This document shows, in pieces, positions 7,115 through 15,871 of a DNA stretch of 26,800 nucleotides. Numbering within the stretch: the stretch's first letter is position 1; every line of letters starts with the position of its first letter. Location: the IMG/VR virus record IMGVR_UViG_3300036846_001057, positions 1 to 26,800 of that record; one strand, given 5' to 3'. The notes under the pieces were generated by a model, which had not been told where the DNA came from, ran no database searches, and worked only from the letters and a program-made list of their open reading frames with translations. A program made the translations under genes and the position numbers. The DNA is from a virus.

Positions 7115-10100
7115 TAGGTCGAACTGTCGTCTGTGGTGCCGTCGCCGAGGTCCGGGTCCTGCCCACCTTGCGGAGCAGGGGACAACACCACGGCCACCTT
7201 CTCGCCGGACTCGTCCACACTCACCCCGACCGAGTCCAACTTCTGCCACTGGGTCACCATCCGGCAGGTCCCCGACGACCGCAGCGGCATCCACACCCCA
7301 GGGATCAACTGCTGGAACCCGATCATCGCGTTCGGGGACAGGGTCGAGTTGTCGGGAATCCGCACGATCAGCGGCGGTGGGAACCGGTCGGCCAGGTTCG
7401 ACACCGCCTGGGATTCCATGTCGGTGATCAGCGCAGCGGTTGCTTCCGGAGTCAGCGCGTCGGGGGTGGCGGTCGCCGAGGACGAGTACGACGAGGCCAG
7501 CATCTCGATCGGACCGTACGGGTACCACTGCTTGCTCCCTTTCGGGCGGTGCGGGTTGCTGACCTGGGCGGTTGCTGCCACCCCAGACCCGTTGGTCACC
7601 CCCATCAGGGTCGCCAGGTTCATCCCGTACTCGGTGACGATCGGAGAGTCGGTGAAGTCTCCGTCGCTCAGCGGTGTGAGTTTCCCGACCGGGACGTGGG
7701 TGTCCCACAGCAGGAGCCGCCGACTAACCACTGTGTAGTCCAGCCCGCCGGTCGCAGCCAATGCGTCGATCTGCTCTCCCGCTGTCGTCGACCAGTCCGG
7801 GACGAAGTCGTGTGACCAGGCGTCCTTGGTGCCGGTGATCGCCGTCAGGTACTGCAGCATGTTCGGGTCGTGCGGGGCCAGCGCGTTGGTGGCGATCATG
7901 GTGGCCCGCTCCACCACCGACCGCTTCGGGGCGGTCGACAGGATCTGTCCGTTCGGTGACCGCTCAACGATCTGGAATGTGTCGTTGTAGCCCTGCCGCA
8001 TGATCCGCCGGTACAGGTACTGCATCACGTCCCGGGCTTCGATCTCGACCAGGTCCGTCGAGTATCCGATCCGGGTGACCGGCCCCTCCCAGACCCGCAC
8101 CCCATCCCGGAACACCACCAGTTCATGCATCCAGGAACGCAGGGTGGCGTAGAAGTCGCAGCAGTCACCGAGCCCGTTGGTCTGGATCAGGCAGGACGAC
8201 ACGTCGTCCCGGACCCGGGTGAAGGACAGCGCCACGATCGGGGTGATCTCGCCGAGCAGATGTTGCCCGCCCTGCTCGTACACGTAGACGTTGTAGGTGC
8301 CACAGCCGAGCGTCTCCTGCGGTGTGGTCAGGTCGGGAACCACCGCGCCGCCACCAGAGCCGGGAGTCCCCATCCCCCAGAAGGTCGCCGAGTCGGACCA
8401 GTCCGACGGATTGCTGGTCTTGTCGTAGGTTCGAACCTGCCACTCGTAGTTCTCCCCGATCAGGAAGGTGCCCTGCGGCACCGTCCACGCATGGGTAGCG
8501 CCGGGGACGCTGACCGAACCGAGCAGTGTGGTCCAGTCGCCCGACTGGTCACCGCTCTCACTGTCCACGATCCGGTACCGGAAGTCGGCCCGGGTCTGGG
8601 CGTCGTTCGGGTCGGGGTCCCGGAAGTTCCAGGTGAAGGTCTGGTCCTGGGTGACGTCGAGCGCCTGGTCCTTGACCGGCGATATCAGGACCGGGGGGGT
8701 GGACACCGACGCCGCGTAGAAGCGAACGATCATCGCCCAGTCGGACAACAGCCCGGCAAGGTCCCGGGTCCTGACCTGCCAGTCGTAGAACGTGTTGCCC
8801 TTGAACGTCTGCGGGTCGAACACCCACTGGTTCCGGGAATGTGCCGGTGGCCCGGCACCAGGAGCGGTGTTGTCCGCCGTGTCCGGCTTGTCGATCACAG
8901 TCCACGGCCCAGCCGCAGCACCCGTGGTGGCTGCGGTCCGGTACTGCAGTTGGAACCCTTTCTGCAGATCGCCCTGGTCGGGGTCGTTGAACTGCCACGA
9001 GAAGGTGGCCGAGTCGATCGTGTTGATGGTGACCCCAGAGGCACCGCCGTTGATGCGTAGGTCGGTCGGCGCCGCCACGGTGTTCGTCCAGAAGTCGAAA
9101 CCGTTGTAGTTGGTGGACTTCTTCCCGAGCCCGTCCTCGGCGTACAGGCGCACGTAGTAGTGGGTGTCCTGCGCCAGATCCGGGAAGTCGACCGACGCTT
9201 TGTGGTTGTGGTTGTGGTAGTCGTCGTAGGTGACGTAGTCGCCGTACCGGGGGCCACGCGGGTTGGCGAAGTTCGATGACGTCGAGAAGTACAGCGCCAA
9301 CCGCACCTCGTTCTTGTCCGGGTCGCTGACCGTCGCCTTCACCGTCGGCGCACCGGTGATCCTGGTGAACATCCCGTTGCTGGTGGCGACCCCGTTCAAC
9401 GTCGCACTCGACGGCGGGGTGGGCGGCTGGTTCGCTGGCGGCGGGGTGACCCAGGTGAGGCTGACCTGTCCGTCTCCGGTACCGCCGCCGCCCTGAGAGT
9501 TGACGCTGACCTGGGTGAGCCCGCCGTCGTAGTTGGAGCCGCCGCCGCCGCCACCGCCGGGGGCGTACGACGGGGCCGAAGCCTGTCCGCCGCCGCCGCC
9601 GTGGTAGCCGCCGCCGCCGCCGCCGCCGCCGTGGCAGTGGACCCCGGTGTTCGAGATGCCGCCGCTGCCACCCGACGACAGGACACCGTTGACTGCGTCG
9701 CCGCCGTCGAACTGGGATCCGTAGGAGTTGGTGCCGCCGTTGCCGCCCTGGGTCTGGGTGCCGCCGGTCGCCACCCCGGTCGGGTTGCTGCCCGAGGAGC
9801 CCCGGTGTCCGGACTCGCCGACGTCTGCGCCGCCCTTGCCGCCGTCGCCACCGTCGCCGGAGTCTCCGCCTGCACCACCAGCGACCGCTTTGATGGTGCC
9901 GGACTGAGTGTTGATCCGGATGTAGGTGGCGCCGCCGCCGCCGTCTCCACCGTTGAACCCGCCGCGCCCGTTGGCGCCGTTGCCTCCGTTGCCGACCCCG
10001 CCGTCACCGCCAGTGGTGCCGGACGACGCCTTCCCGGTTCCACCGATGAAACAGTGCAGAACCTGGCTGTCGTTGGTCAGCAGCACCCCGGTGACCCGGC

Positions 10101-10221
10101 CACTGCCACGTCCGCCACCGCCCGCAGAGCCGCCGCCTTGCAGGTCGACGGTGACCTCTTTGACGTCCTTCGGGACGTTCCAGGAGTGCCAGCCGGTGCC
10201 GGTGAAAGTTTGGTTCGGCAT
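7114..10221 (-). CDS. Large minor tail protein: Gly-rich domain, FnIII-like repeats, Gp37-like tip domain
   Basis: 1035 residues from ATG 10221, which overlaps the upstream TGA (TGATG). Residues 1-30 (MPNQTFTGTGWHSWNVPKDV) open a Gly-rich domain that runs to about 270 with long poly-Gly tracts. Next are two or three fibronectin-III/Ig-like modules, recognisable by 'Y-W-Q-V-R' strands (FYDWQVRTRDLAGLLSDWA and YEWQVRTYDKTSNPSDW). The C-terminal ~400 residues (CGTYNVYVYEQGGQHLLGEI, then SFTRVRDDVSSC, FRDGVRVWEGPVTRI) match the Gp37-like siphophage tail protein family, which sits at the tail tip or hub. It is the largest protein here and probably combines a structural hub with host-surface adhesion. 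The Gly tract is encoded by runs of GCC/GGC. Confidence 0.8.
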   Translation of the reverse strand: MPNQTFTGTGWHSWNVPKDVKEVTVDLQGGGSAGGGGRGSGRVTGVLLTNDSQVLHCFIGGTGKASSGTTGGDGGVGNGGNGANGRGGFNGGDGGGGATYIRINTQSGTIKAVAGGAGGDSGDGGDGGKGGADVGESGHRGSSGSNPTGVATGGTQTQGGNGGTNSYGSQFDGGDAVNGVLSSGGSGGISNTGVHCHGGGGGGGGYHGGGGGQASAPSYAPGGGGGGGSNYDGGLTQVSVNSQGGGGTGDGQVSLTWVTPPPANQPPTPPSSATLNGVATSNGMFTRITGAPTVKATVSDPDKNEVRLALYFSTSSNFANPRGPRYGDYVTYDDYHNHNHKASVDFPDLAQDTHYYVRLYAEDGLGKKSTNYNGFDFWTNTVAAPTDLRINGGASGVTINTIDSATFSWQFNDPDQGDLQKGFQLQYRTAATTGAAAGPWTVIDKPDTADNTAPGAGPPAHSRNQWVFDPQTFKGNTFYDWQVRTRDLAGLLSDWAMIVRFYAASVSTPPVLISPVKDQALDVTQDQTFTWNFRDPDPNDAQTRADFRYRIVDSESGDQSGDWTTLLGSVSVPGATHAWTVPQGTFLIGENYEWQVRTYDKTSNPSDWSDSATFWGMGTPGSGGGAVVPDLTTPQETLGCGTYNVYVYEQGGQHLLGEITPIVALSFTRVRDDVSSCLIQTNGLGDCCDFYATLRSWMHELVVFRDGVRVWEGPVTRIGYSTDLVEIEARDVMQYLYRRIMRQGYNDTFQIVERSPNGQILSTAPKRSVVERATMIATNALAPHDPNMLQYLTAITGTKDAWSHDFVPDWSTTAGEQIDALAATGGLDYTVVSRRLLLWDTHVPVGKLTPLSDGDFTDSPIVTEYGMNLATLMGVTNGSGVAATAQVSNPHRPKGSKQWYPYGPIEMLASSYSSSATATPDALTPEATAALITDMESQAVSNLADRFPPPLIVRIPDNSTLSPNAMIGFQQLIPGVWMPLRSSGTCRMVTQWQKLDSVGVSVDESGEKVAVVLSPAPQGGQDPDLGDGTTDDSST

Positions 10222-11693
10222 CAGCCCGCCATTGAGGTCAGCGACAGGTCCATCGTCGGCAGCGGCTGGTGCTGCTCCATGTCGACGGTGACTACCCACC
10301 CGTAGCCGCAGGACAGGATCGGCCAGGTCACCGGACCGCCGTCGGTGTTCGACATGATCGCCTCACCACGCCGCCGGGGCATCCCGTCGGTGTCGACGTA
10401 CACGGCGTGGTCGACGCTGTCGAAGGTGAGCGTGGAGGCTGCCGGGATGTAGGAGAACAGCAGGTCCGCGAGCGGTGAGCACAGGTCGTCGGGGGCCAGG
10501 TCGTTGTCGCTGTCTGCGTAGAACCTGACCCGCAGGTTGCTGACCGCCTGGTCACAGTGGACCGAGAACGTGGGCACCACCAGGGTCCACGCCGGAATGT
10601 TCTGCGCCGGGATGGTGAGCATCCGGCGGGTGAAGTTCACCGGCCAGTCGGCACACGACGTGGAGACGCTCGGGGCTGCAGGCGGCGGCACCAGCAGTGC
10701 ACAGCCAGGGTCGGTGATCGGCTGGAACGTGACCACCGGGCAGGCCGGGTCGGAGGTCACGTACCCGTCGTCGTCCCACACCGCCCCGGACGCAGCGTCC
10801 CCGACGTACGGGTTGGACACGCCCGGGTCGAGGAACCCCTGGTAGACCGGAACCAGCGGGCCGTACTCCATCGGGTCGGTGGCGACAGCGGTGAACTCGA
10901 CCGCCCATGCCACCTGGCCGGACGTGGTGGTCAACTTCTGGGTGAGGGTGGGTCCGGTGGTGAAGGACACGCCGTAGAAGAACCGCTGGTATTCGGGCAG
11001 GCAGGTGGTCAGGTCGAACACCGGCGGGGTGACGATCGAGGAAACCTCCAGCACGTCCGGGGTGCCGCCGTCGACCTGGGTGTCGCCGGGACGGGTGGGA
11101 CCGAGCCCGTCCACGGGAGTGATCCCGGGTGCGCCGGGGGCCAGCCCGTCGATGAGTTCGCGTTGCACCGTCGCCAGACCCTGGCTGTAGTTCAGGTCCA
11201 CCTTCGGTTCGCAGGCCAGGAACTCCAACGGGTGTCCACCGCAGTCGCTCATCCGGACCCGCTGGCCCTGGATGCAGGCTCCGCCGCTGAGCGCCGCCCG
11301 CAGCCAACGCATCCCGTACTCGACGGCGCAGTCGGACTGGCCGACCAGGACCGCAGAGAACACGATCGCCCGGGTGGCCCGGCGGGGTGGGGTGGCCCAG
11401 CCGCCGTGGCTGGTGGACTCGGTGATGGTTACCGAGGCGGTGGAGTCTTCGATCCCGGTGACGTCCAGCGGGTAGATGCCGTAGAAGTCGTAGGACTCCA
11501 CATGGTCGGGGTCGGTCCACGGGGCGTCGTCCTGCAACGGTGAGGCGTAGGTGTCGCCGAGGATCAGCGGCAGCGCATCGTTGTTGTAGACGGGCTTGAA
11601 GAACCCCAGCCCGGCGTGCCGGGCGTACGCCTCGGTGCGAGAGGTGTTGACGATCTCGCATCCGTTGTAGACGAAGTAACCCGGCCAGGCCAT
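10221..11693 (-). CDS. Distal tail / minor tail protein
   Basis: 490 residues. ATG 11693 is chosen because GGAGGAGGG lies just before it and dyad repeat copy 5 lies 14 nt upstream; an upstream in-frame extension would cross the repeat. The N-terminus MAWPGYFVYNGCEIVNTSRT resembles actinophage minor tail proteins that follow the tape measure gene and often have a Dit-like role. Motifs include LPEYQRFFYGVSF and a C-terminal region with SLADLLFSYIP-type strands and ILSCGYGWVVTVDMEQHQPL. Position directly after the tape measure (apart from the inserted HNH gene) supports a distal-tail assignment; sequence alone does not prove the Dit fold. Confidence 0.7.
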   Translation of the reverse strand: MAWPGYFVYNGCEIVNTSRTEAYARHAGLGFFKPVYNNDALPLILGDTYASPLQDDAPWTDPDHVESYDFYGIYPLDVTGIEDSTASVTITESTSHGGWATPPRRATRAIVFSAVLVGQSDCAVEYGMRWLRAALSGGACIQGQRVRMSDCGGHPLEFLACEPKVDLNYSQGLATVQRELIDGLAPGAPGITPVDGLGPTRPGDTQVDGGTPDVLEVSSIVTPPVFDLTTCLPEYQRFFYGVSFTTGPTLTQKLTTTSGQVAWAVEFTAVATDPMEYGPLVPVYQGFLDPGVSNPYVGDAASGAVWDDDGYVTSDPACPVVTFQPITDPGCALLVPPPAAPSVSTSCADWPVNFTRRMLTIPAQNIPAWTLVVPTFSVHCDQAVSNLRVRFYADSDNDLAPDDLCSPLADLLFSYIPAASTLTFDSVDHAVYVDTDGMPRRRGEAIMSNTDGGPVTWPILSCGYGWVVTVDMEQHQPLPTMDLSLTSMAG

Positions 11694-11707
11694 TGCTTCC
11701 CTCCTCC

Positions 11708-11725
11708 GGTCCTGTGCACAGGACC
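11708..11725. repeat. Dyad repeat copy 5 (symmetric centre)
   Basis: GGTCCTGTGCACAGGACC. It touches the TAG stop of the HNH gene (11725-11727) and ends 14 nt before the ATG at 11693. Confidence 0.95.
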
Positions 11726-12342
11726 TAGATGTTGCGCTTCTGTGCGTTACGCCAGGTCCAGGAGCAGCGCTCCGAACAGAACTTCCGTTTGGTGCCGACC
11801 CATTCGATGGGCGTACCACATCCCACACACAGTTTGGTCAGAGCGTCCGTACGGCGCGGCACGTCGAGGTGTGTCCACGATTGCCCTCGCCACACATGCT
11901 GTAGACCCATGTAGGAAACACCCAGGTCGGCGGCCACTAGAGAGGCCGTCTCCCCGGCTGCTATCCGACGGCAACCCTCGCGAATCTTTTCCTCTGTCAG
12001 CGAGGCGTGCCAGTTCGCCTCACCGCGTCGACGGCCCAGAGCCCGGTCGTCGGCACCGTTCTCGGCAGGAGTCCCTGGGGTGATGTGGTACGGGTTCACA
12101 CACGCACGGTTGCCGTTCCCACAGGTATGCCTGGCCTGCATCCCTTCTGGGAATGGAGTCTGGTGCAGCATCTCCCAGGTCACCCGACCCGCCATCTCCT
12201 GGTGTCCTATCCGGGGGTTGTGGGCTAACGCCCTACCGGTGCGGACGGCGACAGCCCACGGCCAGTCCGTGCAGCCGTCCCGCTCGGTCACCGTCTCCAC
12301 GTAGTTCTCCATCCACTTCTGCACTTCTCCGTATCTACCCAT
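11725..12342 (-). CDS. HNH homing endonuclease
   Basis: 205 residues. Residues 70-100 carry the HNH core (RHTCGNGNRACVNPYHITPG: His72, Cys74, Cys81, Asn83, His86). About 112-155 form a helix-turn-helix-like DNA-binding segment (LTEEKIREG...AADLGVSYMGLQHVWRG). A C-terminal zinc ribbon has Cys172-x2-Cys175 and Cys189-x3-Cys193. The gene is wedged between tape measure and distal tail genes, a common site for free-standing homing endonucleases. It and its upstream spacer are visibly more A+T-rich than the neighbours, which suggests acquisition from elsewhere. No Shine-Dalgarno precedes the ATG, but a -10-like TACAAT lies six bases upstream (see the promoter entry). Confidence 0.9.
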   Translation of the reverse strand: MGRYGEVQKWMENYVETVTERDGCTDWPWAVAVRTGRALAHNPRIGHQEMAGRVTWEMLHQTPFPEGMQARHTCGNGNRACVNPYHITPGTPAENGADDRALGRRRGEANWHASLTEEKIREGCRRIAAGETASLVAADLGVSYMGLQHVWRGQSWTHLDVPRRTDALTKLCVGCGTPIEWVGTKRKFCSERCSWTWRNAQKRNI

Positions 12343-12371
12343 GAACTTATTGTAGGGCAGATGTTGCTATT
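12343..12371 (-). promoter_or_regulatory. Putative leaderless promoter of the HNH gene
   Basis: On the - strand the spacer is unusually A+T-rich and contains TACAAT (plus-strand 12349-12354) followed by exactly six bases and the ATG. A transcript starting at or next to the A of ATG would be leaderless, which actinobacteria translate readily. There is no convincing -35 and no ribosome site. This is inference from spacing only. Confidence 0.35.
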
Positions 12372-15203
12372 CTATATGTAAGACACGGCAGCGATCCGGT
12401 TGACGACCTGCTGCGCCACCGCAGCCGGGTCCTTCACCGGGGTGATCACAGTGATCCCGCCGACGTCGATCCGGCGCCCCGAGTCGACGGTCGCGACCCC
12501 ACCGAGCGCCTTCCCCTGGGCGATCGCCGACAGCGCCCGGACTGCCGGGTCCACCTGGTTCAGTGGCCGCGACAACGGGACCACCGCTTCTGGTCCGGCC
12601 TCACCGATCAGCCGCATCTGCGGCCCGACCACCAGGCCACCGGAGGCGAGCCCGATCCTGTGCAGCAGCGCCGCTGGCCCGTGGATCAGGCTGCCAACGT
12701 TGATCGAGCCGATCGCGTTGAGAATGTCTTGGCCCAGGTGCGCGAACATCGAGACGATCTGGCCGGGTAGACCGGTGACCGCGTTGATGATCGCGTTGTA
12801 GATCGCGTCCCCGACCGTGGAGCCGACGTGACCCCAGTCGATGCTGGTGATCTTTCCGGGCAGGGACTGGAACCAGTTCACTATGTCGCTGATCTTGTTG
12901 CTTACCCAGGACGCGGCGTTGCTGATCCCGGACTTGATGCTGCTGACAGCCGTGTTCCAGATGCTGGCGATCCGCGACCCCATGTGCTGGAACCAGGTGC
13001 CGATATCGCTCGCCATCTGGGCGAAGAAGTGTCCGATGCTGCGGGCTACCCGACCGGCACCGTTGACCAGGTCAGCGATCTTCTGGCCCACCGCAGCAGT
13101 CGCCCTGTTTCCGGCGTTGGTGATCGCATGCCAGGCGGTCTCGAACGCACCCTTCAACTTGCCGACCTTCCCGGCAATGGTGATGAGCCAGTGCTGGAAC
13201 CTGCCGAGCGCCCCGATCTGTTCAGCGATCAGGGTCACGATCCGTGCGAACCCACGGAGCAGGAAGAGCACGACCGTCCTAGTCTCCGGGGTGTCGAGGG
13301 CGCCGATGAACTTGCCGACCGCGACGAAGGCGGAGCCGAGCGCTGCGGCCAACTTCTCTCCATCCCGGACCAGGTCGTGCATGGCCTTCTTGCCTTCCGG
13401 GCTGGTCAGGTAGTCCCGGAACTTCTTGACGTTGTCGGCGAGCGAGCCGAAGATCTGGTCGCCCGCCTTCTGGGCGTCCTTGTTGAACAGCAGGTCCGCA
13501 AGCAGGACGATGACCTGGCCGATCGCATCGCCCACCTGCTTGACCGACTTCCAGGCGGAGTCGAAGAACTTCGCCAACTTCGACCCGCTGCCACCCTTCC
13601 CCAGATCTGCCAGTGACCCGGCGATCCCGGCCAGCCAGCCCAGGAAGTGTTCGGCCAGCGGGGCAGCGGCCACGAACATGTCGGCCAGGAACGTGCCGAC
13701 GTCCTTGGCGATCTGCCCGATCGGCTTCAACAACTTGGGGATCTCCACACCCAGGAACTTCAGGAACGCCTGTCCACCCGGTCCGTTCAGGGCGTCGAGG
13801 AGCGACTCGGCCATGCCCCGCAGCCAGGCCGCGACCTCCCGTACGACCGGGGTCAGCGACTGCAGCGAACTGCTGAGTTTGTCGGCATCGGTGGACGCAT
13901 TCTTGAACAGTTCAGCGGAGGCGACTTTCCCGAGGTTCCCGAACTGGGTCTTGATCCCGGTGAACGCCTTCTTGGTCTTGGCGTCCATGTTGGACAGCGC
14001 CAGCAGCGCCACCCCGAACGCGGCCCCCAACGGAACCAGGGCGACAGCGACGGCGGCGATCCCGCCGACCAGGGCAAACGACAGGGCCGAGGACACCGCG
14101 ATGATCGCGCCGAGCAGCAGCATCGCGCCAGCCGCAGCCAGTTGGAAGGCACCAGCGAGGAGCACGCCGATCGCGATCGCTGCCGGACCGGACGCTGCCC
14201 CCGCCTCGGCGATCCCGGCGGCGGCACCGCTGGCACCGTTCCCGGCGTTTTCGAGTTCTGTGCCTGCGGCGCTGGCAGCCTTCTCCACGTCGGTGAACGC
14301 TTGGACACCTTGGCCGCTGAGCAGGCCGAACAACTTCCCGGACCACTCGAACAGCCGGGCCGCGCCTTCGATCGGGGCACGGAAGATCTGGCTGGCGGCG
14401 ACCGCCCAGCCGCTGCGTCGTCCGAAGATGCTGCTGAAGGAGTCGCCCCACGAGTTGAGGAGCCTGCCGGTGCTGAACAGGAAGCCACCGAACTTCTGCA
14501 GCCGCCTGCCCAGGTTCTCGGTGTTGAGAATCCACTCCCGGTAGGAGGTCCCGAGCCCGGTGATCCAGCCGCCCAGGTCCCCTACAGCCTTGGAGATAGC
14601 AGGGAATACGGCGGGGATCTTGCGGAGCGTCTCCCGCCAGCGCCGCATGTCCTCCTCGCTCTGGGTGACGATCCGGTCCAGCGGACCAAACGCATTCGGC
14701 AACTTGTCCTTGACGTTCTGGACCACGCCGTCGACGCCACGGGTCAGGTAGATGAACTCGGCCCGGACACCCCGAGAGAACTTGGTGAACGGTTCGCCGA
14801 GCCTGCTGAACGCGGTCCGCAGCCGACCCCAGACGGTGGTCTGCCGGTCGACTTCCCTCCGCAGTTCCTCCGACCGCCTGATCACATCCTGGACCGAACC
14901 GGTGCCCTCCTCGGCCTGCTGCTTCCAGTACCGGTCCCAGATCTTTCCGATCTCGTTGGTGATCTTCGTGATCTGGGTCTTCCGCTGGGACCCGTACCGT
15001 CTCCAGGCAGCCTCGTCGTTGTTGAAACGGTCCCGCATCCGCTGGTCCCAGCCGTCGTCGAAGCCTTTGCCGACCTCGTCCGACATGTCCTTCCCGACCT
15101 TGTTGAGATCCTTCTTCTGGGCGCGGAAGGATCCAGCGAGGTCGTCGGCACCGTTCGACCGGAAGTGGACGGTGACGTAGGCAGAGCCGATCCGTTCAGC
15201 CAC
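12372..15203 (-). CDS. Tape measure protein
   Basis: 943 residues from GTG 15203, which overlaps the upstream chaperone stop (GTGGCTGA). It begins MAERIGSAYVTVHFRSNGAD, has a charged, coiled-coil-prone N-terminal third, a strongly hydrophobic Ala/Gly-rich segment at about 340-403 with two to three candidate membrane helices, and a helical C-terminal half with Trp repeats (IGHFFAQMASDIGTWFQHMG). The C-terminus has ASGGLVVGPQMRLIGEAGPE followed by AVVPLSRP, a hallmark of tape measure proteins in actinophages. It sets tail length; at roughly 1.5 angstroms per residue this predicts a tail near 140 nm. It lies directly after the chaperone pair, as expected. Confidence 0.93.
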   Translation of the reverse strand: MAERIGSAYVTVHFRSNGADDLAGSFRAQKKDLNKVGKDMSDEVGKGFDDGWDQRMRDRFNNDEAAWRRYGSQRKTQITKITNEIGKIWDRYWKQQAEEGTGSVQDVIRRSEELRREVDRQTTVWGRLRTAFSRLGEPFTKFSRGVRAEFIYLTRGVDGVVQNVKDKLPNAFGPLDRIVTQSEEDMRRWRETLRKIPAVFPAISKAVGDLGGWITGLGTSYREWILNTENLGRRLQKFGGFLFSTGRLLNSWGDSFSSIFGRRSGWAVAASQIFRAPIEGAARLFEWSGKLFGLLSGQGVQAFTDVEKAASAAGTELENAGNGASGAAAGIAEAGAASGPAAIAIGVLLAGAFQLAAAGAMLLLGAIIAVSSALSFALVGGIAAVAVALVPLGAAFGVALLALSNMDAKTKKAFTGIKTQFGNLGKVASAELFKNASTDADKLSSSLQSLTPVVREVAAWLRGMAESLLDALNGPGGQAFLKFLGVEIPKLLKPIGQIAKDVGTFLADMFVAAAPLAEHFLGWLAGIAGSLADLGKGGSGSKLAKFFDSAWKSVKQVGDAIGQVIVLLADLLFNKDAQKAGDQIFGSLADNVKKFRDYLTSPEGKKAMHDLVRDGEKLAAALGSAFVAVGKFIGALDTPETRTVVLFLLRGFARIVTLIAEQIGALGRFQHWLITIAGKVGKLKGAFETAWHAITNAGNRATAAVGQKIADLVNGAGRVARSIGHFFAQMASDIGTWFQHMGSRIASIWNTAVSSIKSGISNAASWVSNKISDIVNWFQSLPGKITSIDWGHVGSTVGDAIYNAIINAVTGLPGQIVSMFAHLGQDILNAIGSINVGSLIHGPAALLHRIGLASGGLVVGPQMRLIGEAGPEAVVPLSRPLNQVDPAVRALSAIAQGKALGGVATVDSGRRIDVGGITVITPVKDPAAVAQQVVNRIAAVSYI

Positions 15204-15815
15204 TGGTCCGCTCCTTCTTCCTCACCGTCTCGGCCTGCAGGAGCCCCATGAACGCTGCGCCTTCCATCTCGACCTCAGCCTCCGACGGCCTCTTCCGCTC
15301 CTGGCCGGGCAGCGGCGCGATGAGCATGGCGTCCCACTTCTCCCGGTCCTCGGGGAGCATCATCTGGACTGCCCAGGCGTAGACGGCGTTGGTGAACTTC
15401 GCCGGGGGCAGGCGCAGCAGATCGACCGAGAGGTAGTGTGCCTCGATCTCCGCCCACCGTTCCTCCGCTATTGCGTAGATACGGAGAGCGGCTGCGTAGG
15501 GCGCCCGGTCCACTCCTCGACCATCCACTCGATGACATCCTTGACCTCCTCGATCCCGAGGGGGTCCTCCCGGGACAGCAGCCGGTCGACGACGTAAGAG
15601 TGGGATTCCTTGTCCATGATCGAGACGAAGAAGTCGATGACCCCGGCAATCCGGGCCTGGTCGGAGGCGTGCTTGCTGATCGCCACCATCAGCATCGCCA
15701 ACTGGCCATCGCTGGGGCGGTACGCCCGCATCTCGTGGCCGTCGATGCTGAACATCAGCGGGGCATCGTCGTCGTCTTCGGTGACAGCCTTCAGCGCAGT
15801 CGTGAACTCCTTCAT
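15196..15815 (-). CDS. Tail assembly chaperone, frameshift (long) product
   Basis: The long product begins with the chaperone at ATG 15815 and passes into the -1 frame near the end of that gene, continuing to the TGA at 15196-15198. The shifted region encodes RAPYAAALRIYAIAEERWAE, then HYLSVDLLRLPPAKFTNAVY and a helical tail ending in RKKERTSG. Two overlapping frames before the tape measure gene, the second without a credible own start, are the classical G/GT arrangement of siphophages. I find no canonical X-XXY-YYZ slippery heptamer in the overlap (about 15484-15520); the CGC-CCT-ACG region at about 15501-15509 is only a candidate. Existence of the fusion is inferred from family knowledge. 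Confidence 0.7.
15468..15815 (-). CDS. Tail assembly chaperone, short product
   Basis: 115 residues starting MKEFTTALKAVTEDDDDAPL. The body (YRPSDGQLAMLMVAISKHAS, then VIDFFVSIMDKESHSYV and EEVKDVIEWMVEEWTGRPTQ) matches the actinophage chaperone pattern, ending in a short Ser/Thr/Pro-type tail. It is thought to coat the tape measure protein during tail assembly. Unlike the other repeat-preceded genes it has no recognisable Shine-Dalgarno between dyad copy 6 and ATG; only CTCTACCTTGCCTTC intervenes. That is unusual for an abundant assembly protein. Confidence 0.85.
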   Translation of the reverse strand: MKEFTTALKAVTEDDDDAPLMFSIDGHEMRAYRPSDGQLAMLMVAISKHASDQARIAGVIDFFVSIMDKESHSYVVDRLLSREDPLGIEEVKDVIEWMVEEWTGRPTQPLSVSTQ

Positions 15816-15824
15816 GAAGGCAAG

Positions 15825-15852
15825 GTAGAGGTCCTGTGCACAGGACCTCTAC
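15825..15852. repeat. Dyad repeat copy 6 (symmetric, extended to 28 bp)
   Basis: The core GGTCCTGTGCACAGGACC (15830-15847) is extended by GTAGA on the left and TCTAC on the right to a perfect 28-bp palindrome, the longest of the ten copies. The core ends 14 nt before the chaperone start at 15815. Confidence 0.95.
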
Positions 15853-15871
15853 TCCCCTAGACCTCGGGCAG

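Noticed and set aside
4815-7427. An 870-codon open frame on the + strand, and other long antisense frames opposite the tail genes
   Set aside because: They are complements of well-supported fibre genes, with Arg/Gly/Val/Pro-rich shadow composition, no ribosome sites and no recognisable domains.
9601-10305. Ala/Val-rich + strand frame opposite the Gly-rich domain
   Set aside because: Shadow of the GCC repeat tract; no independent support.
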